A DNA stretch of 64,000 bases from Amoebidium appalachense (lineage: Eukaryota; Ichthyosporea): NCBI GenBank assembly GCA_963693365.1, contig CAVNZM010000007.1, positions 1,860,001 through 1,924,000 of the forward strand, in the 5' to 3' direction. Under the pieces are notes generated by a model. It was not told the origin of the DNA. It made no database searches and worked only from the letters and a program-made list of their open reading frames with translations. Below, in pieces: positions 1 through 27,371 of this stretch. A program made the position numbers and the translations under genes. Positions within the stretch are counted from its first letter, which is position 1; every line of letters begins with the position of its first letter.

Positions 1-909
1 AATCTCTCCTTGAAAAAGTGCTTCGTCAAGGTTCCCCGCCACGAAAGTGACCCCGGTCCAGGCAAGGGGTCCTACTGGTGTCTTGATTTTTCTCAGTCGG
101 GCACAACAGCCGACCGGCCCAAGCGTCGTCTTACGAGCTCAGTTGCCGCCGTAGAAGCCACTGCCACCAAATCATCGGCAGAATCTGCTGACCAAGAAGC
201 ACCACACACGGGGGCACCAGCAAAGAAAAGGAGAATTTCAAAGAGCGCTCCTGCTGCACAGGCCAGTGTCCCTACAAGCCCCGTCACGGTGTTGGGAAAT
301 GAAAACGGTCGCCAGATGCCCTTTAATCCAGTCGCCAAGACGACAAAACGGCCAGTTGTCAAGACAGCACCAACGAGTCCCGTTGCGACAACATCTGCAC
401 GGACAGCATGTGTCCAACTCATACGTGCACATAGCAATCCAGCGACCTTTGCACGCCAAAACCCCATCCACACCATTCCCTCCCTTCCCACTGCCGCACA
501 GGTCCTTGCTGCCACCACCCAACAATACGCCTTAAGTGACGAGGAACCTTTTCCTGCTGCCGATGACCCCCTCAGCTATGGCTATACACGGTCGTATAGC
601 TGGCAGTCGGACGACACGAGCGTGTGTGGGAGTGCATCTTGGGATGTCGATGACGTGATTGCCCCCCAGCCAAGGACAGATGACCTCGAGCTTCCCGAAT
701 ATGATTTGGATGAGCTCATAGCTTGGGCTACCACGCCAAATACACCGGACACCCCGACAATGCTGTTAGATAACAATACTAGCTTGGACACGTTTGTGTA
801 TCCCAACACGGAGCCTTATTACGTTAGCCAGTTTTTGGAGCCGATTAAGAGTGAGCAAGACTCAGCACCATATTATGGTTTTGGGCACGCACATGTGCTG
901 GCAAACTAG
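1..909 (+). CDS. Forkhead transcription factor, C-terminal part
   Basis: The reading frame is open from base 1 and ends at TAG 907-909, so the gene starts outside the window. The first residues read [13 protein letters not shown], followed by [13 protein letters not shown]. This is the end of a forkhead DNA-binding domain: helix 3 exit, wing 1 and strand 3 with the family's NLSLxKCF and GKGxYW signatures. About 270 residues of low-complexity Ser/Thr/Pro/Ala sequence follow, with a basic KKRR stretch near residue 75 (possible nuclear signal) and an acidic C-terminal third, as expected for a transactivation tail. A polyadenylation signal AATAAA lies at about 1012. The forkhead subclass cannot be assigned because helices 1-3 are missing. 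Confidence 0.88.
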   Translation, partial: NLSLKKCFVKVPRHESDPGPGKGSYWCLDFSQSGTTADRPKRRLTSSVAAVEATATKSSAESADQEAPHTGAPAKKRRISKSAPAAQASVPTSPVTVLGNENGRQMPFNPVAKTTKRPVVKTAPTSPVATTSARTACVQLIRAHSNPATFARQNPIHTIPSLPTAAQVLAATTQQYALSDEEPFPAADDPLSYGYTRSYSWQSDDTSVCGSASWDVDDVIAPQPRTDDLELPEYDLDELIAWATTPNTPDTPTMLLDNNTSLDTFVYPNTEPYYVSQFLEPIKSEQDSAPYYGFGHAHVLAN

Positions 910-1379
910 AAGTGAACGTAAGTGTATGGCCATAGGAACAGATGATATATAGTCCATAATGCTAAACTGATGTGTTGTAATAGTTGTACACTTAGCTAGG
1001 TCAGCCCCAAAAATAAAGCACCACTGATCATATAGTAGACAAAGAGCACAAAGATTAAATGGAACTTCAGGATCAAAACTAGAAAATCAAAACTAGAAAG
1101 CACCGTGACAATGCCCTGTAGGATATTGTGTTTTCATAATAAATATTGGCATGGGGCCATAACTTGAATGTGCGATGACAATGATAATCTGTACTTTGAT
1201 GCATGGCCAATAAAATTTAATCAAAAGTGATCATGATCACAAAACCCACTCTCAGTCATACCAAAGGTGGGCGTCTTCCAATACGGTTATATCAGTTGTT
1301 AGCAGGAAGATGCACGGCATCTCGCTCCACATCAATATCCACTCACATGCAGAACTTATCTTCACACCTCTGATTGTTG
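910..1379. other. 3' UTR and intergenic stretch, no gene seen
   Basis: AT-rich unique sequence after the forkhead stop. It holds the AATAAA at about 1012 and a second AATAAA at about 1138. No open frame of note and no repeat. Confidence 0.5.
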
Positions 1380-1639
1380 TCAGGAGCACAAAACATCAGA
1401 TGACACACCAACGCCCTCCACCTGGCCTCTAGACAGACACGAAATGGGCACCACATCATATTCCCCTACTCGACCCAACAGTGCATTCAACATGCACACT
1501 TTTACCCCTTCCACGTAACCACCCAGCCTCACGAGTATCCAAGCTACTTGACTGCCCTCAGCAGCACGAATGCTACATCCTTCCACACGAACAGAAAAAC
1601 ATGCCGAGGAGCTATTTTTGTTACTCCCTACACGAAAAT

Positions 1640-1829
1640 ATAGAGCCAAGTACTCTAGTTCCCATGCTTTGACAGCCAACATGTGAATATCAGGGTGGTG
1701 TGTCTGCACCTTTGCAGTGAGCACGCTGCTGACAAATTGGTCGAGCGCAGACTCGGCCAACCCCAAAAGTGTCTGCGAAGGCCTCAAGGTGCTTTGTATG
1801 TGGGTCCCACTTGCTTGTGTTTCTTCCCT
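1640..1829 (-). CDS. Possible internal exon, minus strand, unrecognised
   Basis: On the minus strand a frame opens after a plausible acceptor (CAG at about 1830). It encodes a helical-looking segment (…TLLGLAESALDQFVSSVLTA…, then AVKAWELEYLALYFR) and reaches a possible donor GTAGGG near 1640. The frame stays open to 1380 but turns low-complexity. It lies downstream of the minus-strand exon at 3456-3886 and could belong to the same gene, separated from it by the purine microsatellite block. I recognise no family, and chance openness is possible. Confidence 0.3.
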
Positions 1830-2133
1830 GCTTGACAAGGAACATCAGTAGTTATTCCCATGGCCATGACCCAGACCATTCTCCCCTCCGGCGAACAAAC
1901 ACACCCCTCCTCCCCACCCAAGTGCTTGCCAGCCCTTACTTTCATAATCTTCCCTACAGGCAGTCAACCTCGTAACTATATTAGCTCCCACATAAATGCT
2001 ACCAGTATATGGCAACGAACATACCCACGAATAAAATGGTTTGTGCATTCACTACCTTGTTCATAGAGGACAAAGTGGCAGACATACCCAACGGTGATAG
2101 GAGGAAACGCCAGGTCCCGGGGGGTTATTTTTT

Positions 2134-3310
<1,177 letters not shown>

Positions 3311-3455
3311 CTTCAGTTGTGTGAAACAGGAACGGTGACATAAGGGGTAGAGGGGAGAAGGGCACACACATGCCTGTGCTATGGATGTGGCGTGATAGTG
3401 CAACAAAGCATGTACAGGCCAATTATAAACATCAAACGCCAAAACTCTCACCCAC

Positions 3456-3886
3456 CTTATGCGTAGGGCCTCAAGTGAGAGCTCCTGTGCCTGATTTCTG
3501 GACGACAACCTTTTTTGGCCTTCCAGCCAGGTTCTGAAACTGAAAATGAAGTCGTCTGTATCTATTCCCATGAACAAATATACATTCTCTCGAAATGACT
3601 CGCTATTTATTGTAGCAAGATTTACATCAGCCACTGAGGTTGGTTGACCAAGTTGACCGAGCAAAGCAAGGATGAAGTCAGCCAAAACATCGGGGTCTGC
3701 ATTATGGCGCTCCAAAGGAGTGACTAAAGACAGGATTTCTGAGCGTAGATCATGGTTTTCTGCGTGGCTTGATGTGATGTCCTGGTCTAGATCCATGTTG
3801 TATACTTGAGGTAAACAAATAAACTGAGTTTCGAGAGACACCTGCTTTGTGATATCGTTAAGACTGGTGACCTGACGCATGACCAT
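3456..3886 (-). CDS. First exon of RBM26/27-like protein (PWI-like domain), tentative
   Basis: The minus-strand frame starts at ATG 3886, or more likely at ATG 3796 (MDLDQD), because the first ATG overlaps a TGACGTCA element. It encodes a helical domain with a segment LERHNADPDVLADFILALL, followed by FRENVYLFMGIDTDDFIFSF. The pattern L-x-P-(x)n-ADP-x-x-LA-(x)2-x-LAL and the later aromatic/acidic helix resemble the N-terminal PWI-like domain of the RNA-binding proteins RBM26/RBM27. The coding stretch runs to a donor (GTGGGT, or GTGAGA four bases later) at about 3455. The expected CCCH and RRM parts are not seen in the window, so the assignment rests on one domain. It is divergent from the AMPK beta gene, 466 bp away. 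Confidence 0.45.
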
Positions 3887-4351
3887 GACGTCATTTTGCG
3901 CATCATTATGGGCGAAACTCGGGGGGATTAGCTAAATAAATGACTCAGTAGAGGTAAACGTTTTAGGCTTTCTTTTTCGCCCTCTTGAACTTTGACACAG
4001 ACTGCGAGCTCGACCCGTGAAAATTTTGGTACATAAATTGTATTTTTGTATGTATACGCCAGGGTTGATTCTGTCTGTGCGAAACAAAGGAGTTGTACTG
4101 AATTGCCTCTGAAGTCTACATAAATCAGTAATTTAGTTTTTTTTTGATATTCCGTGTGTGTATTCATCAAGAAGGGCTCATGCTTGCCGTCAACAGCAGT
4201 TGTATCATTCACACTGATCTATTTCGAGGACCCCATCGATATCATCACTGAGTTAACCAGCTTTCATTCTGGTGTAGGATTCAGTTTCTCCTGATCAAGA
4301 AATTTTTGCCAAAGCTTCTGGATAAGGGGATTTATAAGAACAGAAGGGAAG
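3886..4351. promoter_or_regulatory. Shared divergent promoter region with TGACGTCA site
   Basis: The region lies between the minus-strand exon (3456-3886) and the AMPK beta start at 4352. It contains the palindrome TGACGTCA at 3886-3893, the core binding site of CREB/ATF-type bZIP factors, and TTTATAAG at about 4330, close to the AMPK beta ATG. No convincing gene lies inside it; a 94-codon minus-strand frame (3928-4212) has no recognisable motif. Confidence 0.4.
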
Positions 4352-19083
<14,732 letters not shown>

Positions 19084-20731
19084 ATGGTGAGATCCATGTT
19101 TCCTTTATTTGCTAGGTTATGGCTGGCAGGAAAGGGCGTTGAACTCTTTTATCTTTATTCCAAAGCAGGCGCTAGCTTCTATGTTTTTCTGGCTTTAGGC
19201 CAGGGGGTTGGGTTGGCGTGTGATCTGTTTCTTGCTACCAGCTTGGTAGGTCGTGTTACGACGGTAGAGACAGGACAGCATTTTGATCGACGATTGGTTC
19301 TTACGTGAAGAGGATAAGACAGGCATTAAGTCTGCCAAAGGGGAGGTTTGAGAATACCTTGAGCAGCCAACGTGAATAGGGGAGGGGTTGGTGTGTTGCT
19401 GTGGGGGGAGGGGGGGCAGGTAGGGGGGAGGGCTGAAAAGTAGTTAGGGAGTAGTTTTTGGGTACAAAAAACCAACAGAAGTTGTCATATTTGCAGGATC
19501 CCGTTCTGGTTACCCCCCTGGCTCAGGCCGACCCCGACATCTTCGACCTGATTGAGAAGGAAAAGAACCGCCAATGGCGTGGTCTGGAGCTTATTGCCTC
19601 CGAGAACTTCACCTCCATGGCCGTTATGGAGGCAAACGGCAGCCCTCTGACCAACAAGTACTCCGAGGGTGAGTGTGTGTGTAGTGCAGGGGAAGTTATG
19701 GGTGCTGGGTGTGTGGGTCCTTCTGTGGGCGGGTGTGTGTGTGTGTGTTTGGGGGGGGGGGGGGGGGGGGGGGGGGAGGGGGAGGGGTTGTTGCTGGGGT
19801 AGTGGCAACGAGTGGCATGGAAACTCTAACACTTGACCGCACCAAAATCTAAGCTGGTTCTATATTGGAGTTGGAAGGGCTGTTTGTATAGTCCTGTGTA
19901 TCCACTACACCGTCCTTTTCCCCTACCCCCGCCAGCACTGTAATTTTGTTTCACGCTACTGCTTAACCGTCCCTCCACTTGTCTTATTCTTGTTCCTTTT
20001 TCTGCTTTCACCTTGACTCTTCCTTGAAGGCACATCTGCCACTCCCATTTCCCGTTGGGTATGTTGGTGCCTTCCACCCCTTACTCTCGTCTCTTTCCCA
20101 ACCACTTCTGAATCGAGGCTGGGGAGGACGGGTGTGTGTGTGTGTGTGTGGTGGTGGTGGTTGGGGGGGGGGGGGGGGGGGGGGGGGGAGGAGGAGAGCT
20201 ACAAGCAAATCGTAATCCGTCATGCGCTGATCAGGTCTGCCGGGTGCCCGTTACTATGGTGGTAACGAGTACGTCGATGAGGTTGAGAAGCTGTGCCAGA
20301 AGCGTGCTCTTGAGGCCTACCGCCTGGACCCCGCTAAGTGGGGCGTCAACGTGCAGCCGTACTCTGGTATGTATTAGTTTTTAATGGTCCAATGGTTAGG
20401 TGGCTTTTTAAGGGGCTTTTGCGCGGTGTGTGTGGATATAACTGGATAGAGCTACAGCACAGTAAAGATGCAATCAGGTGCTTGAAGGCGCGGTTGTGTG
20501 TTTTACTTAACGTTGTGGAGTTATGAGTTTCTATTGATCTAGTGTAAGGTTAGAGATACACTTACGTGTTGACGTTTGGTGATTTCCGTGTCTCCTGTTT
20601 ATACACTATGAGCTTCCCGTTAAGATGGGCCTTACATATGATCCATACTTTTTTTAATGTGCCTTGCACATACTGCACTGTTTCATCCTTCGTAAGTGCG
20701 TTCTTCGTACTTCGCACTCTGTACACATTTC

Positions 20732-20766
<35 letters not shown>

Positions 20767-20983
20767 CCTCCCCTCCCCTCCCCCCCTACAGGCAGCACGG
20801 CCAACTTTGCCACCCTCACTGCGTTGCTGAAGCCTTTCGACCGTCTGATGGGTCTTGACCTGCCATCCGGTGGCCAGTACGTCCCCCCCCCCCCCCCCCC
20901 AAAAAAAAAAAAAAAAAAATAAGCAAGAAAGAGAGAAAAACGAATGTGCATGTCGAGTTTTGTAAAACTTTTTAATACCCCCC

Positions 20984-21016
<33 letters not shown>

Positions 21017-22453
21017 TTTCTCCTCCAGGTACTTCTTTGTCCCTCCCTTTCTCCCTTTCCCCCGTAAAATAGAACTCTCGTGGACGTGGGCACCAGGGTT
21101 CGTTTCACATTTTTCTGTATGTTTACACTGCTGAAATGGCGGTATCTCATGCCAACCAACCAAGCAACTTCCCCCAACACACACCCCTTTCCCACTGCCC
21201 TTGCCTGTTGTCTGCTCGCATAAGTAACCCTGCTCGTCTTTGATCAAGACGGGTGACCCACCTATGTTCAAGTGAAACGGTATCTGAGCTGGGGTTCGTT
21301 GACGAGGTGAATGGGTCGAAACTCGGGCACTGTGGGGGCCGCCCCCCCCTGAGGATGGGCTCTGCTTATTATGCATACTCTTTATGAATGGTTTGCCCTC
21401 TGCATCGTGCTGTCTGTTGCTTGTGTGCCTCGTACTTCATGACGCATTCACCTCCCCCCCCTCCCCCCCCGCCACCATCACCACCACCACCACCACACAC
21501 ACACACACACATATTTTCGGAGATTCGGTTGGTGACCATACATTGCACCATATGTGTGCTTCTATGTCAGAGCTTAGAAATTATGTTTGCCGGGGAAGTG
21601 GGGAGGAGGGGAAGGGGGGGGGGGGGGGGGGGGGAACGCAGGGCAGGGAAAGCGAGACGAAGAGAGAGTGTGTATGAAGTACAGGCATTCATGTGCTGAC
21701 CTAGTGGGGGATTTCAGTCTGACTCACGGCTATGCCACGGCCAAGAAGAAGATCTCTTCCTCGTCCATCTACTTCCAGTCCATGCCCTACCAGACAAACC
21801 CCGTACGTCTGTGTGTCTTGTGTGTCCGTGTGTTTAGGTGTGTGTGTGTGTGTGTGTGTGTTGATGTTTGAATAGCCATGCGCGCGCACGCGCGCGCGCG
21901 TGTGTGTGTGTGTGTGAATAGCCGTGGGTGTGGGTGTGTGTGTGTGTGTTGGTGGTGGTGGTGGGGGGGGGGGGGGGGGGGGGGGGGAGTGTGATACCGC
22001 ATATGTGTGCCACGTTGGACGTCAAGGTCTCTGTGGGCATGGACGTTTGTGTCAACGTCTTGTTGAGTGTGAATATACATGGGTGTTGTGTGTTAGTGTG
22101 TTTGTAAGATACCTTTGTTACGAGTGCCGCAGTTTGTGGGCAATTTGTTGAGAGCAGCCACCTCCCCTCCCCCCCCCCCCCCCCCCCCCCCCCCCCCGCT
22201 GCGCATTCCCTTCTTTGGTCATTTCCACTACTCTTTTCTGGATTCTTCCCTACATACCGTGGTCCCCCTGCCCCCCTTCCCTTCCCCCCCCCCCCCCCCC
22301 CCCTTTTCCTCCCTTCCCCGAAACTCGGGTTCTGTGGATGACTGTGACCCCCCTTTTGAATGGGCTCTGCTTATTACGCATATTGTGTGGTTTGCACTCT
22401 GCATTATGTTGTGCGTTACGAACGTGCCCTTCGTACTCCCATAGCACATTCTA

Positions 22454-22484
<31 letters not shown>

Positions 22485-24964
22485 TTCCCCCTCACCCTCT
22501 GTTTGTTTTGCAGGAGACGGGCTATGTCGACTACGACAAGCTCGAGAGCACTGCCAAGCTGTTCCGGCCCAACTTGGTGATCTGCGGTGGCAGCGCTTAC
22601 CCCCGCGACTGGGACTACGCACGCATGCGCAAGGTACCTGTGTAGTCGTTGTTGGAGGGTGTGTGTGTGTAGGGGGAGGGGGGGGGGGGGGGGGGGGACC
22701 CGAATTGTGGTACTTATTGTTGGTGATGTTCCGACAGAGAATGTATCAGTGTTTCTGAGGAGCTGCTTCTCGGGGGGGGGGGGGGGGGGGGGGGGGGGGC
22801 ATTGGAATCTCGTGAAGTTACAAAAAGAAACTATGTGGAAATATTGGAGTAGGGAAATGCTAGCATGTACATGTAGTGTCGAACAATACTGACTATGACC
22901 TCTCTGTTTGTATACTCGCCTGCGCTATATCGCGCGCACACACACACCTACACGTACACGTACATGCACGTACACACACAGATTGCCGACGAGCACGAGG
23001 CCTACCTGATGATGGACATGGCCCACATCTCCGGCCTGGTGGCTGCCCAGGAGCAGGCCAACCCGTTCGACTACTGCGACGTCGTCACCACCACCACCCA
23101 CAAGGTGTGTGTGTGTGTGTGTTCGGGTACATCCGTAATTGGGTACTTGTGTTGGCACCATGAATGTGTGGATGTGTGTGTGTGTGTGTGTGTGCTCGCT
23201 TGCTCGATCATTCGATACTTGGTGTAGTGTGATTCGAGGGAACTGGTAGCTACACTGCTTGCATCATCTTTCTGCACCAATCGGCTTATTGCAGTAATAT
23301 GATTGGCCGGTTTTGGGAAACTACATAGGATTCGTTTGCTTCTCTCAGAGTCAAACGGCCAACTAATCGCATCCTTAAGACCTGCCTTGCGCCGATTGGT
23401 GCAGAAAGACAATGCAAGGCCTGTAAGAGGGTTAGGGGCTGGCCGGAAGGGGGGGGGGGGAGGGGGTCGGAAGTCATACTCGAAGATATGCAAAGTGTTT
23501 CGAGATGGTAACATGCACTGATTGTAGGTTCTCTTCCCTTCTCGCATGCCCCTCATCCCCCCTCTCCCCTAGCAACCTCCGTTCACAGCCCTGCGATCTG
23601 ATTCTCTAAATACGTATGCATCTTTGTACTTTTTTACATCAAGCGCCTCACTGACCTCAACTTCTACTGCACGCATTCCACCGCACACACGAACACACAC
23701 ACACACAAACACACGTACACGTACACACACACACACACACACACACGTATACACTTTCACGTACACGTACACACGCACGCACACGCATGCACACGTACAC
23801 AAACACAGACCATCCGGGGTCCCCGTGCCGGTCTTATCTTCTACCGCAAGCCCAGCGGGGAAAAGAACGACCGTCTGGCCGACCTCGAGTCCCGCGTCAA
23901 CTTCGCCGTGTTCCCCTCCTGCCAGGTGTGTATAATCTCTTGTGTGTGAAATTTGTCATACATGGTGTTTATATAGATGATTATATATGTGTTTGAGGTG
24001 AATATGGTGCATGTCTGTATCTGTATGTGAAGTCTATCGTGCATCTGTATGTGGATATATGTTTGCATGCTAAGGTACTGTGTGCACTTGTTTGCACGCC
24101 AAAGTACTTTGGACATGTTTGCATGCTAAGGTACTGTGTGCACCTGTTTGCATGCTGACGTAGTGTGTGCACGTGCTTGCATGCTGATGTACTGTGTGCA
24201 CATGTCTGCATGCGGATATACTGTGTGCACATGTCTGCATGCTAACGCACTGTGTGCATATGTCTGCATGCTAACGTACTGTGTGCACATGTCTGCATGC
24301 TGACATACTGTGTGCACATGCTCGCATTCTAGGATACTGTGTGCACATGTCTGCATGCTGACGTACTGTGTGCACATGTTTGCATGCTGACGTACTGTGA
24401 CCACATTTTTGCATGCTGACATACTGTGTGTACAGGGTGGGCCACACAACAACACGATTGCCGCCATTGCCGTGGCGCTCAAGCAGGCCAACACCCCCGA
24501 GTACAAGGCCTATGCCCACCAGCTGCGCATCAACGCACAAGTCGTACGTTTACCCCCTCCCCCTGTGTGTGTGTGTGTGTGTGTGTGTGCTTCTTAGGGG
24601 AAGGGGTATTAGACCGAACATGCCTTAGGCTGTTGAATTCTGGATGCGTTTCCATGGGGGAGAGAGGAATTGAGCCGATGGTGTGTGTGTGTGTGTGTTT
24701 GGGGGGAGGGGGGGGGGGGGAAGAGATGAGATGCACCGAGGTGATAGGGATTTGGGTGATTTCATCTGTGGATCTACACCCCCTTCTATCAAGTGCATCC
24801 TGTAGGCCCACCCGTTTGCACCTTGCTAACCTTGGTTTCTGTTTCTCCAATTATCTACATGCTCTTGCACACTTACAAACACATTCCCGCTTACAAACAC
24901 ACACATGCACATACTCACTCATACACGCATGCACACACCCCTCCACACGCATGCACACACCCCT

Positions 24965-24999
<35 letters not shown>

Positions 25000-25297
25000 A
25001 GATGGCCAAGCGTCTTGTCGAGCACGGCTACACCCTTGTTACCGGGGGCACGGACAACCACTGTGTGCTGTGGGATGTGCGCCCTCAGGGCCTGACTGGC
25101 TCCAAGCTCGAGAAGCTGATGGAGCTTGCTAGGTGAGCAACTTTTTTTTTTTTTTTTTTTTTTCCTTCCGTTTTTTTGTGGTTTTCTTTGTTCTTTGTTT
25201 TATCTTTCCACACTACAATCCATACACCAATCCCGTGCACTTGTATTTCGTGCAGAGTTCTGCATTTACCCCCCCCCCCCCCCCCCCCCCCTCCGCT

Positions 25298-25375
<78 letters not shown>

Positions 25376-26330
25376 CCCACACACCATATCCCCACATCTG
25401 GAGCAGGCCCATGTATACTGCAGTGTGCACTTGTTTGTGCCAGCTTGCGTGTCCGTGTGTGTACACGTGTACGTGCACATGCACAATGTGTGCTCACTCT
25501 ACCTCCCCCCCAGCATCACCATCAACAAGAACGCCGTCCCCAAGGACACAAGCGCGCTTTCCCCCGGCGGTGTCCGTCTCGGTACGACCCCCCTCCCCCC
25601 CCCCCCCCCCCCCCCTGCCGCACCCACCCTCCCACCTTTCGCGCTTCCTCCCTCCTTTCACCCCTCTCCCTTTTCCCCACCCTTCTTTTCCATCACCCCA
25701 TTCCTTTTTTCATTCCAATCCCCCCTCCCTTTATGTGTGGCCCAAGAGATCTATAAATCTCGGGTTAGTTGTGAGATCGTGTGTTTCATTTTTCATAAGC
25801 ACATTATAACCATTCCACATACACACATGCACATACAGCCACTTTTTTTTCGGATTAGCAGATGGATCGGAGTAGCTGGGTGTGATGAAAAGCATACATT
25901 ATGGAAAGATGTGAATAGGTGCGGCGCAATACTGCTGGCGGAATGGTGTCGTGTGTGTGCATTGCAAGGCTGAAGAACCCCTTTCTCTTTATCTGTTGGT
26001 GTCCCTGTATTTACCTACAGTTTGCCCATGAAGTGTGCACTTAAGAAGTATACACATGGCATGCACTGGAGATAATTCACCTCGCGTCCTCTCTCTACTC
26101 GTTACTCAATGATCTAAAGTTTGACCAAAGCAAAGTAGTTTTAGAGAGTTTCTTGACCAATGACGTGGGCGCTTAAAAAAAAATTCAATTTGGGTCAAAT
26201 CCTGACCAATGGGAGTGTAGGCACTGCTGCCCTGACGTCCCGTGGCATGAAGGAGGAGGACTTTGTCAAGGTGGCTGACTTCCTGCACCGCGGTGTGCAG
26301 ATTGCCATCAAGATCCAGGTGTGTGTGTGT

Positions 26331-26372
<42 letters not shown>

Positions 26373-26871
26373 CTGGAGGGGGAGAAGGGCTGGAGGGTAC
26401 GGGTGTGGGTGGGTGGGTGGGTGTATGTTGGGGACTAGGAGGGGGGCGGGGGGAGGGGGGCTTGTGTCGTGATGTGTCGTTGTGCCTCCAGTGGGGGGGG
26501 GGGGGGGGGGGGGGGAGTTGTGGGTGTGTTGTGGGATGTTTGGAATGTGTGTGTGTGGGCACGTACATGTGTGTGTGTGTGTTTTGCATTTAATGCTGAA
26601 TCTGTGTGTGTGCAGGAGACGTCTGGCAAGGCACTGAAGGACTTCATTGCTGCCCTCCCTGGCAACGAGGACATCAAGGTAAACACACGTACATAGATGC
26701 ATGAACAGCCAGGCTGAGACACGGGTGTATTTGCACGTCACATACTCACACTTGCAACCAACCAACCAACCAACCAACCAACCAACCAACCCCCCCCCCC
26801 CCCCCCCCCCCCCCCCCGCACCATGCTTCTCGTTGTGTATATGTGCTTCGTACCTTGTTCCGCATTTACCC

Positions 26872-26906
<35 letters not shown>

Positions 26907-27371
26907 TTTTCCTCCTTGGGGAACAGCGGCAAAAATGAAAAAAGAGAAAAAGTCGAGAATAGAGAAGTGGGAAGTTAATGGATTAAAGAAGGAAGAAGGC
27001 AGGCACTTTGTGGCATTTACAGTTAACACAATGCTCGTATGTTGAAGAGGATCCTCTGTAAGTGTGTTGCAACGAATTACTGCCGAAGGTTGAGGTGTTT
27101 GGCGGTTGTGGTCCTGGTGTCTGTGTGGGGGGGGAAGGGGGGGTAAAAGATGTCCGGTGTTTGCATCTCGACGCATTCAAAGTGAATACTAATTTGATTT
27201 TAACTCCCTACCTCCTCACACACCTGTGCACACGTAACACACACACATACACACACAACACACACACACACGCACACACACACACAGGCGCTGGAGAAGG
27301 ACGTCGAGGCCTTCGCCAAGGCCTTCCCCATGCCCGGCTGGGAGATCAGCGGCATGAAGTACAAGGATTAA
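19084..27371 (+). CDS. SHMT: Serine hydroxymethyltransferase, 14 exons
   Basis: PLP enzyme converting serine and tetrahydrofolate to glycine and 5,10-methylene-THF. Exons: 19084-19086 (ATG only, proposed), 19497-19668, 20235-20366, 20792-20876, 21718-21802, 22514-22633, 22982-23104, 23809-23925, 24436-24543, 25002-25132, 25514-25581, 26221-26318, 26616-26678, 27288-27371 (TAA). Lengths sum to 1389 nt, 462 residues, the size of cytosolic SHMT. Visible motifs: [102 protein letters not shown]. The PLP-binding lysine is K240, the last codon of exon 7. Exon 1 could instead be longer: an open frame upstream (from 18925) could add a presequence, so cytosolic versus mitochondrial location is open. 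Introns begin GT and end AG. Confidence 0.92.
20616..20791 (+). repeat. Poly-C-tailed element copy G abutting SHMT exon 4
   Basis: Diverged copy (agatgggccttacatatgat, then cgtacttcgcactctgtac and a C run from 20733). The C/CT tail continues without interruption to cctacag, the acceptor of exon 4 at 20792. Confidence 0.7.
21186..21450 (+). repeat. Poly-C-tailed element, copy D in SHMT intron
   Basis: Starts tttcccactgcccttgcctg, has gatcaagacgggtgaccca, ggtcgaaactcgggcactgt and cctgaggatgggctctgctt, and ends gacgcattcacctcccccc. About 90% similar by eye to copies A-C; shorter at the 5' end. Confidence 0.85.
22278..22513 (+). repeat. Poly-C-tailed element, copy F ahead of SHMT exon 6
   Basis: C run, then cgaaactcgggttctgtgga, gggctctgcttattacgcat and catagcacattctacccc, followed by a C run and the pyrimidine tract that ends in the acceptor tttgcag of exon 6 (22514). 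Confidence 0.75.
23258..23418. repeat. 161-bp inverted-repeat element (MITE-like)
   Basis: Arms 23258-23285 and 23391-23418 are 28 nt each, inverted complements with two mismatches, sharing tctttctgcaccaatcgg and its complement. Inside SHMT intron 7. No coding capacity. A target-site duplication is not obvious, so a foldback sequence is an alternative to a true MITE. Confidence 0.6.
24064..24435 (+). repeat. 29-bp minisatellite, 12.9 units, in SHMT intron 8
   Basis: Consensus unit tgcatgctgacgtactgtgt + gcacatgtt. Twelve units (eleven of 29 bp, one of 27 bp) and a final 26-bp partial unit that ends exactly at the intron acceptor. The final unit reads gtgtgtacag where the others mostly read gtgtgcacatg. 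Confidence 0.95.
25302..25375. repeat. (CA)n microsatellite in SHMT intron
   Basis: About 36 CA units following a C run (25270-25292). The C run is preceded by ttctgcatttac, which resembles the 3' end of the poly-C-tailed element. Confidence 0.9.
26332..26370. repeat. Long G run in SHMT intron 12
   Basis: About 39 consecutive G directly after the (GT)n that starts the intron; a second G run of about 22 lies at 26493-26515. Confidence 0.9.
26818..26905 (+). repeat. Short 3' fragment of the poly-C-tailed element
   Basis: caccatgcttctcgttgtgt through ttccgcatttacc, then a C run. Nearly identical to the 3' end of copy E (12888-12944). Only about 55 bp of body, a severe 5' truncation with the usual 3' end. 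Confidence 0.75.

Noticed and set aside
3928-4212. 94-codon minus-strand frame
   Set aside because: Lies in the presumed divergent promoter, has no recognisable motif and is short enough for chance.
24064-24435. Array of 29-bp units resembling a CRISPR
   Set aside because: No alternating unique spacers; units are contiguous and the array lies in a eukaryotic intron.
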